Source: CAZUHK01 sp964620345
GTDB lineage: Bacteria; Planctomycetota; Phycisphaerae; Phycisphaerales; Zrk34
Assembly: GCA_964620345.1 (NCBI GenBank)
Contig: CAZUHK010000101.1
Span: 1-11,449, forward strand
Direction: 5' to 3'
DNA length: 11,449 nt
Part shown: in pieces, positions 1 to 5,753 of the stretch
Numbering within the stretch: the first letter of the stretch is position 1
Layout: each line of letters starts with the position of its first letter
Notes under the pieces: generated by a model
The model's input: the letters and a program-made list of their open reading frames with translations, nothing else
The model's database searches: none
What the model was told of the DNA's origin: nothing
Made by a program: the position numbers and the translations under genes

Positions 1-363
1 GATCGGGATCTCGCCGAGGTAGATCTCCTCCTCGGGCATTTCCTTGACGTCCTCGCGGACCAGCCGCACGCCGATGCGGAACGGCATGCCGTAGGTCAGC
101 CGCAGGTGCCGGCACTCGTCGGGCGTGTAGCGCGGCTCGTCGAGCTTGTAGTAGAGGTACTCCAGCTTCATCGAGCCGTCGTACGACTCGATGGGGAACA
201 CCTCGCGCAGCAGCGACTCGAGCCCCATGAGCGGATCGCGCTCGTCGAAGGACGTTAGGAGTTGAAGGAACCGTTCGTACGCCGCACTCTGGACCTCGAC
301 GAGGTCGGGAATGGGCAGCGCGTCGCCGCGCTTGGAGAAATCGCGCACTTTAATTTCGCGCAT
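1..363 (-). CDS. rpoB: RNA polymerase beta subunit, N-terminal fragment (cut by window edge)
   Basis: Reading the minus strand from the ATG at 363 gives 121 codons, open to the window edge. RpoB is the beta subunit of the core RNA polymerase. The N-terminal part of the beta protrusion is recognisable: IPDLVEVQSAAYERFL at residues 18-33, LREVFPIESYDGSMKLEY at 52-69, EPRYTPDECRHLRLTYGMPF at 76-95 and EEIYLGEIPI at 112-121. The Tyr-Asp-Gly and Thr-Pro-Asp-Glu-Cys segments resemble planctomycete RpoB. A good ribosome site (GAGGTG, 4 bases before the ATG) fixes the start; an ATG 16 bases upstream is out of frame. The usual upstream neighbour rplL lies about 4.3 kb away on the same strand, separated by the metal operon. 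Identification is firm; the rest of the gene, and rpoC, lie outside the window. Confidence 0.95.
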   Translation of the reverse strand, partial: MREIKVRDFSKRGDALPIPDLVEVQSAAYERFLQLLTSFDERDPLMGLESLLREVFPIESYDGSMKLEYLYYKLDEPRYTPDECRHLRLTYGMPFRIGVRLVREDVKEMPEEEIYLGEIPI

Positions 364-517
364 CGATCACCTCGATCATGCGATGGTTACAGCGAAACCG
401 GAGCTTGTCGGATTACTGGTGACAGCGCCACTCGCCCGATACTGTTGGCCTGACTCGTTCGTTGCCTGGCCGGCGGCTGGTTCCGGCCCGACAAATGCCT
501 GCGTCCTGAATCGCGGT

Positions 518-546
518 AGTATAAACACACATCTTTAACTTGACAA
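518..546 (-). promoter_or_regulatory. sigma70-type promoter for rpoB
   Basis: On the minus strand a TTGTCA -35 box (546-541) is followed after exactly 17 bases by a TATACT -10 box (523-518); each matches the consensus at 5 of 6 positions. The expected start is near 511, giving a leader of about 150 nt before the rpoB ATG at 363. The bases after the -10 box (ACCGCGA) form a GC-rich discriminator, a feature of stringently controlled promoters in enterobacteria. A 6-bp inverted repeat (GGCCGG 468-473 / CCGGCC 483-488) lies in the early leader, without a T-run. The promoter implies rpoB is transcribed independently of rplKAJL. Prediction by eye only. Confidence 0.7.
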
Positions 547-567
547 CCCCCGATTCCCGATCATTAT
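540..567 (+). promoter_or_regulatory. possible second promoter facing the metal operon
   Basis: A perfect TTGACA (540-545) is followed after 16 bases by CATTAT (562-567, 4 of 6 matches to the -10 consensus) on the plus strand. It would start transcription near 574, about 200 nt upstream of the regulator gene at 773. Its -35 box overlaps the -35 box of the rpoB promoter on the other strand. The -10 match is modest, so this may only reflect the shared TTGACAA sequence. The promoter at 698-725 is the better candidate for the operon. Confidence 0.35.
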
Positions 568-572
568 CGGGG
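548..572. repeat. inverted repeat between the rpoB and metal-operon promoters
   Basis: CCCCGAT (548-554) and ATCGGGG (566-572) form a perfect 7-bp inverted repeat with an 11-base centre. A nested alternative pairs CCCGAT (556-561) with ATCGGG (566-571) around CATT, because CCCGAT is directly repeated. The element lies immediately upstream of the rpoB -35 box and covers the spacer and -10 of the possible plus-strand promoter. It could be an operator or a hairpin. There is no T-run, so it is not a typical terminator. No regulator can be assigned. Confidence 0.4.
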
Positions 573-697
573 TTCGGACCGGTTCGCAGCCCCGGGGCCC
601 GAGCGCCCGGGCCGGGGACGGCCGGGCTCGCTGCATGCTCGCCATCACGTCCCAGGCCCCGCCACGGCCCGCCAGGGATCTCGACTGGAACGGGGGC
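573..697. other. GC-rich non-coding stretch upstream of the metal-operon promoter
   Basis: I see no convincing gene in this part of the rpoB/regulator gap (364-772 as a whole). It is very rich in G and C and holds a 10-bp palindrome (GCCCCGGGGC, 588-597). It also holds a possible hairpin in which CGAGC (600-604) and CCGG (607-610) pair with CCGG (622-625) and GCTCG (626-630), with a 2-base bulge. No tRNA fold or known riboswitch was recognised. If the promoter at 540-567 is real, this would be leader RNA; otherwise it is spacer. Confidence 0.35.
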
Positions 698-725
698 TTG
701 ATACTTATTGATATTTAGTTATCAT
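698..725 (+). promoter_or_regulatory. promoter of the metal-homeostasis operon
   Basis: TTGATA (698-703) and TATCAT (720-725), separated by 16 bases, each match the sigma70 consensus at 5 of 6 positions. The expected start is around 732, about 40 nt before the regulator ATG at 773. The promoter lies in a short AT-rich island (698-727) inside otherwise very GC-rich DNA and coincides with a Fur/Zur-box-like palindrome, as expected for an autoregulated Fur-family operon. Confidence 0.6.
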
Positions 726-727
726 TA
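698..727. promoter_or_regulatory. candidate Fur/Zur operator
   Basis: The stretch consists of three 10-base units: TTGATACTTA (698-707), TTGATATTTA (708-717, 9 of 10 identical to the first) and GTTATCATTA (718-727), whose TATCA is the inverse of TGATA. The core is TGATA-N6-TATCA (709-724). This resembles the classical Fur-family target TGATAAT-N-ATTATCA, except that the centre is one base longer. It overlaps both promoter boxes, so a bound repressor would block polymerase. Fur-family self-regulation is well established; binding here is inferred. Confidence 0.5.
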
Positions 728-772
728 GATCGTCGCAGCCGATCCGCTTCGTCGCGGTCAGGAAATAGGCCA

Positions 773-1153
773 ATGAGCACCAGACACACCCGTCAGCGCG
801 ACGCGATCGTCGGCGTGATCCGCAACGCCCCGGGCCCACTGCGCCCCATGGATATACTCGATCTGGCGTCCGGCGAGGTGCGGACCCTGGGCATCGCAAC
901 GGTCTACCGCCACCTCAAGCATCTGCGGGAGGCCGGCGAAGTGCAGGCCGTGGAACTGGGCATCCACGACGTGCGTTACGAGCTGGCCAACCGGGGGCAT
1001 CATCACCATTTCCTCTGTCGTCAGTGCGGCGAGGCGTTTGACATTCCCGGCTGCCCGGCGGGGATCGCGGAGCTGGCGCCGCCGGGCTTCGAGATCGACG
1101 AGCACGAAGTCACCCTTTACGGACGCTGCCGCACTTGCAGTTCACACCGATGA
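773..1153 (+). CDS. Fur-family metal-responsive repressor (Zur-like)
   Basis: The product has 126 residues, slightly short for the family (usually about 130-150). Residues 6-60 form the winged-helix DNA-binding domain, with TRQR at 6-9 and the recognition-helix signature LGIATVYRHLKHL at 39-51. Residues 68-126 form the metal-binding dimerisation domain: a histidine cluster (76-79), CRQC (82-85), a further Cys94, DEHEV with His111, and CRTC (119-122). The two CxxC pairs are the structural zinc site typical of Fur/Zur/PerR proteins. AGGAAA lies 7 bases before the ATG. The ATPase follows after 7 bases and a zinc-chaperone-type GTPase after that, which argues for zinc sensing (Zur) rather than iron, but sequence alone cannot separate Zur, Fur and PerR. 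It probably represses its own operon through the 698-727 palindrome. Confidence 0.85.
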   Translation: MSTRHTRQRDAIVGVIRNAPGPLRPMDILDLASGEVRTLGIATVYRHLKHLREAGEVQAVELGIHDVRYELANRGHHHHFLCRQCGEAFDIPGCPAGIAELAPPGFEIDEHEVTLYGRCRTCSSHR

Positions 1154-1160
1154 GGCCGGG

Positions 1161-3203
1161 ATGTCCACGATGAACGACGAGCCGAGATTCACCCACGACG
1201 GCATCGGCCGATCCGTGAAGGACGAACGCTTTCGACTCGACCCTCAGTTGCTGCTGGTCACGCTGGGCGCGGTGATGTTGCTGTGCTCGTTGCTGGCCTA
1301 TCGGTTGTTCGAAACGACCGAGCAACCGGCGTTGCTGGCGATGTTGGCGGCGGTGCTGCTGGGCATCCCGATCACCTGGAACACGCTGCGCGCCAAGTTG
1401 TTTCCCAAACGCCGGGGCCCGGCGCATACCGAGGAATTGGTCATGCTCGCGTTCCTGGCTTCGTTCGCCTCGGGGCGCTACGTCGAAGCGGGCTCGGTCG
1501 CCTTGTTCATGTTCACCGCGTCTTTCATCGTCGACCGCACCGCCGCGGGCGCCTGGCAGACGATCGAACTGCTGATTCGCATCACGCCCAAGCGGGCGCG
1601 GCGCCTGACCGATGGCTCGCACGAAGAGCAGGAGGTGCCGGCCGAGCAACTCCAGGCGGGTGACCAGGTGATGGTCCGGCCCGGCGATCAGGTGCCCTGC
1701 GACGGCCGGGTGGTGGGCGGCTCGAGCACCCTGGATGAGAAATACATCACCGGCGAATCCCACCCGATCGACAAGACCGCCGACGATCACGTGTTCGCCG
1801 GCAGCATGAACCTGACCGGCGCCCTGCGGATCGAGGTGCAAAAGCCCGTTGCCGACAGCACGCTCGGGCAGGTTCAGTCGCTGATCCTGCAGGCGGCCAA
1901 CTACAAAACCCCCGTGACCCAGATGCTCGACCGTTTCGCGGGGCACTACACGCCGGTCATCCTGTGCCTCGCCGCGGTCGTCTTCTTTTTCACTCAGGAT
2001 CTGGCGCTGGTGATCAGCTTGCTGCTGATCGCCTGCCCGATGGAGATCATCATTTCAGGACCGACCGCGCTGGTCGCGGCCTTGACGTCGGCGGCGCGGC
2101 TGGGCGTGCTGGTCAAGAACGCGACCGACATCGAACTGGCCGGGACGATCAGCGCGGTGGTGTTTGACAAGACCGGCACGCTGACCACCGGCAACCTCGC
2201 GGTGACGCGCCTGCGCCCCGCCGCGGCCACCGACCCGGCCGACCTGCTGGGCCTGGCCGCCTCGCTCGAGCAACACTCCCAACACCCCATCGCGCGTGCC
2301 GTGGTGGCCATGGCGCAACGCGCGAAGCTCACCTTGACAACCGTCGACGACTTCGAAGAAGTTCCCGGTTGCGGCGTCCGCGGCCGGATCGACGGCCGCA
2401 CGGTGCTCGCCGGTCGCGAGGCGTGGATCAGACAAGGCGACGTGCGCGTTCCCCCCGGCCTGCTCGACGACGTGGGCAGCATGAGTGTTCTGCTGCTGGC
2501 CGAGGGTGGCAGTTGCATCGGATGGATCGGGCTGGAGGATACCCCGCGCGACGGGGCCCCGGCGGTGCTGAACGACCTGCGCCAGTTGGGCGTGCAGCAA
2601 CGGATGATGGTAAGCGGCGACCGGCGCGGCTGCGCCGAACGGGTGGCCCAATCGCTCGATCTGACCGGCATGATCGCCGAGGCCTTGCCGGGCGACAAGC
2701 TCGATATCGTGCGCAACCTCAAGCGCCAGGGGCATACCGTGGCCGTCGTCGGCGATGGGGTGAACGACGGCCCGGCGCTGGCCGCGGCCGACCTGTCGAT
2801 CGCCATGGGCGCGGCCGGCTCGGATGTGGCGATCAATGCCGCCTCGATCGCCTTGCTCAACAGTCAACTGGATCGGTTGCCATTCCTCATTCGCCTTTCT
2901 CGCGCCACCACGCGGGTCATTCGCCAGAACATCGTCTTCGTGGTGCTTTACATCGTCACCATGGTCACCCTCCTCGCGCTTGGCCACATCACGCCGATGA
3001 TGGCCGCCATCGCACACGGGATCAGCTCGGTCGTCGTGGTGTTCAACTCGGCGCGCCTGATTCGTCAGGGAGAAGACCTGCCGCTGCTCGAAGCCGCCTC
3101 GCACCCGGGCACGCGGCGCGTCTCGACAGCATCAAACCGCGCCACCCCCACCGCCCCGCCGGTGGTCGAAGCCGACCCGGTGATCGGTCGCATCGCGGGT
3201 TAG
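1161..3203 (+). CDS. P1B-type heavy-metal-transporting ATPase with atypical CPM motif
   Basis: A 680-residue membrane pump. Landmarks: TGES (197-200) in the actuator domain; Cys292-Pro293-Met294 in the metal-site helix; phosphorylation motif DKTGTLT beginning at Asp336; the His-Pro pair of P1B ATPases (375-376, SQHPIA); GDGVND (531-536). About eight membrane helices are visible: two near 30-75, two around 95-140, two before and including CPM, and two after the ATP-binding domain. No N-terminal CxxC or His-rich metal-binding domain is present; the first 30 residues are short and charged. The last helix has HGISS at 619-623, unlike the Asp of ZntA or the HEG(G/S)T of cobalt pumps. A polar tail of about 40 residues ends the protein. 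The start at 1161 has GAGG 5 bases upstream; a longer frame back to 1038 would overlap the regulator. Known relatives export metals from the cytoplasm; the metal here is uncertain (zinc suggested by neighbours). Leu TTG codons are frequent in the first 100 codons. Confidence 0.9.
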   Translation: MSTMNDEPRFTHDGIGRSVKDERFRLDPQLLLVTLGAVMLLCSLLAYRLFETTEQPALLAMLAAVLLGIPITWNTLRAKLFPKRRGPAHTEELVMLAFLASFASGRYVEAGSVALFMFTASFIVDRTAAGAWQTIELLIRITPKRARRLTDGSHEEQEVPAEQLQAGDQVMVRPGDQVPCDGRVVGGSSTLDEKYITGESHPIDKTADDHVFAGSMNLTGALRIEVQKPVADSTLGQVQSLILQAANYKTPVTQMLDRFAGHYTPVILCLAAVVFFFTQDLALVISLLLIACPMEIIISGPTALVAALTSAARLGVLVKNATDIELAGTISAVVFDKTGTLTTGNLAVTRLRPAAATDPADLLGLAASLEQHSQHPIARAVVAMAQRAKLTLTTVDDFEEVPGCGVRGRIDGRTVLAGREAWIRQGDVRVPPGLLDDVGSMSVLLLAEGGSCIGWIGLEDTPRDGAPAVLNDLRQLGVQQRMMVSGDRRGCAERVAQSLDLTGMIAEALPGDKLDIVRNLKRQGHTVAVVGDGVNDGPALAAADLSIAMGAAGSDVAINAASIALLNSQLDRLPFLIRLSRATTRVIRQNIVFVVLYIVTMVTLLALGHITPMMAAIAHGISSVVVVFNSARLIRQGEDLPLLEAASHPGTRRVSTASNRATPTAPPVVEADPVIGRIAG

Positions 3204-3246
3204 ACATTTGCGATCAACATCAAGCCCGAACCAAGGAACGCCCCGA

Positions 3247-4440
3247 ATGAAAGCATCCAAACTCCCGGTCACTGTGCTCAGCGGCTTCCTGGGCGCCGGC
3301 AAGACGACGCTGCTCAACCACGTGCTCCACAACCGCCAGGGACTGCGCGTGGCGGTCATCGTCAACGACATGTCGGAGGTGAACATCGACGCCTCGCTGG
3401 TCCGCGATGGCGGCGCAAAGCTGTCGCGCACCCAGGAGAAGATGGTCGAAATGACCAACGGCTGCATCTGCTGCACGCTGCGGGAGGATCTGATGATCGA
3501 GGTGAATCGACTTGCAAGCGAAGGCCGATTCGATCACCTGCTCATCGAGGCGACCGGGATCGCCGAACCCATGCCGGTCGCGGCAACGTTCTCGTTCCGG
3601 GATGAGAACGATCGCTCACTCAGCGATCTCGCCGCGATCGACACCATGGTCACCGTCGTCGACGCCGCCCACTTCCTCCAGGATTTCGACAGTTGCCAGG
3701 AGCTTCGCGATCGCGACATGGGCATGAGCGAAGACGATCCGCGCACCATTGTTGATCTGTTGACCGATCAGATCGAGTTCGCCAACGTCATCGTCATCAA
3801 CAAGTGCGACCTGGTCGGGGCCCAACAGATCCAGCGGCTGGAGGGCATCCTCCACCACATGAATCCCGACGCCCGGTTCGTGCGGACCTCGCACGGCCGG
3901 ATCGACCTGACGCAAGTCGTCGGCACGAAGCTATACGATGAACAAAAGGCATCGCTGATGCCTGGGTGGATCAAGGAGCTCAACGGCGAGCACATCCCCG
4001 AAACCGAAGAGTACGGCATCGGCAGCTTCGTTTACCGCCGCCGTCGCCCGTTTCACCCCGCGCGGCTGATGGACACGATCGAATCGGGTCTTCGTGGCAT
4101 TATCCGCTCCAAGGGTTATCTGTGGATCGCATCCAGGCCGCAATACTGCGGCGTGTGGTCGCAAGCCGGCTCGTCGCTCCAGATCAATCGTGCGGGCTAC
4201 TGGTTCGCGGCGGTCGGCAAAGACCACTGGCCCGACGACCCGGACACCCGCCGGGGGATCGAAGAACTCTGGGATGACCAGGTCGGTGATTGCCGGCAGG
4301 AGATCGTGTTCATCGGCATGGACATGGACCGCCAGAAGATCGAAGCCAAGCTTGACGCGGCGTTGGTCACCGACGCGGAGTTGGCGGCCGGGCCCGAGCA
4401 CTGGTCACGCTTCGAGGATCCGCTGCCCGTTTGGCCATGA
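3247..4440 (+). CDS. COG0523/CobW-type GTPase, YciC/ZigA-like zinc metallochaperone
   Basis: A 397-residue G3E-family P-loop GTPase. The Walker A motif GFLGAGKTT is at residues 13-21, the metal-binding CICC at 73-76 (NGCICCTLREDL), EATGIAEP follows at about 100, and the guanine-specificity motif NKCD is at 185-188. The C-terminal domain (about 258-397) carries RRPFHPARL, a WxAxRPQ segment, GDCRQEIVFIGMDMD and a closing DPLPVWP, as in the YciC/ZigA branch. Those proteins are induced by zinc starvation under Zur and are thought to hand zinc to client enzymes. The ATG at 3247 has AAGGAA 8 bases upstream; a TTG at 3208 in the same frame has no comparable site. It lies 43 bases after the ATPase in the same direction, so probably the last gene of the operon. 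The client protein is unknown. Confidence 0.9.
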   Translation: MKASKLPVTVLSGFLGAGKTTLLNHVLHNRQGLRVAVIVNDMSEVNIDASLVRDGGAKLSRTQEKMVEMTNGCICCTLREDLMIEVNRLASEGRFDHLLIEATGIAEPMPVAATFSFRDENDRSLSDLAAIDTMVTVVDAAHFLQDFDSCQELRDRDMGMSEDDPRTIVDLLTDQIEFANVIVINKCDLVGAQQIQRLEGILHHMNPDARFVRTSHGRIDLTQVVGTKLYDEQKASLMPGWIKELNGEHIPETEEYGIGSFVYRRRRPFHPARLMDTIESGLRGIIRSKGYLWIASRPQYCGVWSQAGSSLQINRAGYWFAAVGKDHWPDDPDTRRGIEELWDDQVGDCRQEIVFIGMDMDRQKIEAKLDAALVTDAELAAGPEHWSRFEDPLPVWP

Positions 4441-4452
4441 TCCGACTGCCGG

Positions 4453-4469
4453 GCCCCGACGGGCTTTTT
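4453..4469 (+). terminator. short terminator after the GTPase gene
   Basis: GCCC (4453-4456), loop CGAC and GGGC (4461-4464) are followed directly by TTTTT (4465-4469), 12 bases after the stop codon. The stem is only 4 bp, extendable by G-T pairs. An alternative longer pairing joins GCCCGT (4425-4430) to ACGGGC (4459-4464). It would end the metal operon before it runs into convergent rplL. Confidence 0.55.
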
Positions 4470-4586
4470 CTCGCCACGGGCGGAGGGGGCGGAGCAATGC
4501 CGGCCCGAGGCGCGGGGGGCGGGTGCGATCGCGATGGCGGATGACCGATTGGCGGCTTGACCGATCCACGCACTCGGGGCGCAAGG

Positions 4587-4612
4587 AAAAGGCCGATCCC
4601 GAAGGACCGGCC
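4587..4612 (-). terminator. intrinsic terminator of rplKAJL
   Basis: On the minus strand, 35 bases beyond the rplL stop, GGCCGGTCC pairs with GGATCGGCC around a TTCG tetraloop (plus coordinates 4591-4612; 9 bp including one G-T pair), followed by TTTT (4590-4587). This is a textbook hairpin with an extra-stable UUCG loop. It indicates that most transcription from rplK stops here rather than continuing towards rpoB. The bases between this and the plus-strand terminator (4470-4586) hold nothing I can recognise. Confidence 0.85.
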
Positions 4613-4646
4613 TGTGTGGGTTGCTGGGAGGCGGGCGAGAGAGGTT

Positions 4647-5099
4647 TTACTTGACCTCGACGTCGCCGCCGGCTTCCTTGATCTTCTCGGCCAGGGCGTC
4701 GGCCTCTTCCTTGGAGATCTTTTCCTTGACGGCCTTGGGGGCGCTGTCGACCAGTTCCTTGGCTTCCTTGAGGCCCAGGCCCGTCGCCTCGCGGACGACC
4801 TTGATGACCTGAATCTTCTTGTCGCCGGGGCCATTGAGGACCACGTCGAACTCGGTCTGCTCCTCGGCGGCTTCCTCGCCCCCGCCGCCGCCACCGCCGG
4901 CGACCATCACGGCGCCACCGGCCGCGGGCTCGATGTCGTAGGCCTCTTTCATGTAGGCCTTGAACTGCTGGGCCTGGAGGACCGTCCAGTTGACGATCTT
5001 GTCGGCGATTTCCTTGACCTCGGCGTCGACCTGGGTGGCGGGCGTCGGGGCCTGTGTTTCTTCGGTGGCTTCCGCGGTTGCGGTTGCTTCGTCTGCCAT
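4647..5099 (-). CDS. rplL: ribosomal protein bL12 (L7/L12)
   Basis: bL12 forms the mobile stalk of the large subunit, binds L10 as dimers and recruits translation GTPases. The C-terminal domain (81-150) is unmistakable: TEFDVVLNG, KKIQVIKVVREATGLGLKEAKELVDSAP in two adjoining blocks, and the end GGDVEVK. The N-terminal dimerisation helices lie at about 25-56 and the flexible hinge at 57-80, which includes seven consecutive glycines (68-74). At 150 residues it is longer than the usual 120-130; the excess is an acidic, Ala/Thr-rich N-terminal extension of about 24 residues. AGGAG 8 bases before the ATG supports this start, and no alternative Met lies near the usual one. It is the last gene of the rplKAJL unit here, because a terminator follows. 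Confidence 0.97.
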   Translation of the reverse strand: MADEATATAEATEETQAPTPATQVDAEVKEIADKIVNWTVLQAQQFKAYMKEAYDIEPAAGGAVMVAGGGGGGGEEAAEEQTEFDVVLNGPGDKKIQVIKVVREATGLGLKEAKELVDSAPKAVKEKISKEEADALAEKIKEAGGDVEVK

Positions 5100-5136
5100 G
5101 GTTCGGACTCCTGTCGATGTTTTGCCGAGCGAGAGG

Positions 5137-5153
5137 TGATCGACCGTCGATCA
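5137..5153. repeat. perfect 17-base palindrome in the rplJ-rplL gap
   Basis: TGATCGAC and GTCGATCA flank a single central base: an 8-bp perfect inverted repeat inside the 114-base gap between rplJ and rplL, 38 bases upstream of the rplL start. With a 1-base centre it looks more like a protein-binding operator than an RNA hairpin. The same gap has a small CCAG-TCG-CTGG repeat at 5172-5182. The function is unknown. Confidence 0.5.
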
Positions 5154-5213
5154 TTTAACTCCGCGGGGGAGCCAGTCGCTGGGCTTAAATCATTGGCTGG
5201 TGGCTGCGGCGCG

Positions 5214-5750
5214 TCAGGCGCCGATGGTTTCTCCGGCTTCCTTCTTGCGTTCGACCTCGCCGACCAGGCCGACGATGGTCGAGCCGGGGCTGGCGACGGT
5301 GGCGACCAGTTGGGCCGCGGGGCTGATGACGAGTTGGACGATCTGCGCCAGGGCCTCTTCGCGGGTCGGCAGGTTGGAGAGGGTGTCGATCTGATCGGCG
5401 CCGAAGACGGTGCCGTCCATGACGGCGCCCTTGATCTCGAGATTCTGCAGCTTCTTGGCCCAGTCGATCACTTCGCGGGCGACGTTGACGACGCTCTGGC
5501 CGCCGTGAACGACGGCGCTGGGCCCGTCGATCAGGTCGTTGAGCGGCGCGAGCTTCATGTCGGCGAAGGCGGCGCGGGCGAGGTTGTTGCGGATGACGGT
5601 GATGCGGATGTCCTTTTCCGCGAGATCGGCGCGCAGGGCGTTGTTGTCGTTGGCGGCGATGCCGCGGATGTCGACCAGCAGCGCGCTGTCGGTGTCGGCG
5701 AACAGGTCGCGGTACATGTCGGACATCATCTTCTTGACGGGCTTGCTCAT
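5214..5750 (-). CDS. rplJ: ribosomal protein uL10
   Basis: A 178-residue uL10, the base of the ribosomal stalk that binds 23S rRNA next to L11 and carries the L7/L12 dimers on its C-terminal helix. Features seen: N-terminal SKPVKKMMSDMYRDLF, the LLVDIRGI strand at about 24-31, VIRNNLARAAF at about 52-62, and PAAQLVATVASPGSTIVGLV towards the C-terminus. Length is normal. The ATG follows the rplA stop after 3 bases, with GGAGGT 7 bases upstream lying across the rplA end, which suggests translational coupling. In other bacteria L10, with L7/L12, represses translation of its own mRNA; I could not identify that leader here. Confidence 0.97.
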   Translation of the reverse strand: MSKPVKKMMSDMYRDLFADTDSALLVDIRGIAANDNNALRADLAEKDIRITVIRNNLARAAFADMKLAPLNDLIDGPSAVVHGGQSVVNVAREVIDWAKKLQNLEIKGAVMDGTVFGADQIDTLSNLPTREEALAQIVQLVISPAAQLVATVASPGSTIVGLVGEVERKKEAGETIGA

Positions 5751-5753
5751 GGC

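Noticed and set aside
262..538. Small plus-strand frames opposite the rpoB start and leader
   Set aside because: No ribosome site or family resemblance; one overlaps the RpoB N-terminus in antisense and both cross its promoter or leader.
1038..1160. Longer N-terminus for the ATPase
   Set aside because: It would overlap the regulator gene by over 100 bases and yields an Arg/Ser-rich shadow sequence; the ATG at 1161 has a GAGG site and a 7-base gap.
1110..3104. Large minus-strand frames opposite the metal ATPase
   Set aside because: They overlap each other and the ATPase with all its conserved motifs; no domain was recognised.
364..4646. Insertion-sequence or integrase-mediated origin of the metal cassette
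   Set aside because: I looked for transposase, integrase, flanking direct repeats and tRNA attachment sites and saw none; a short imperfect repeat of GATCCG(A)CTGCC near 4417-4450 is too weak and lies only on one side.
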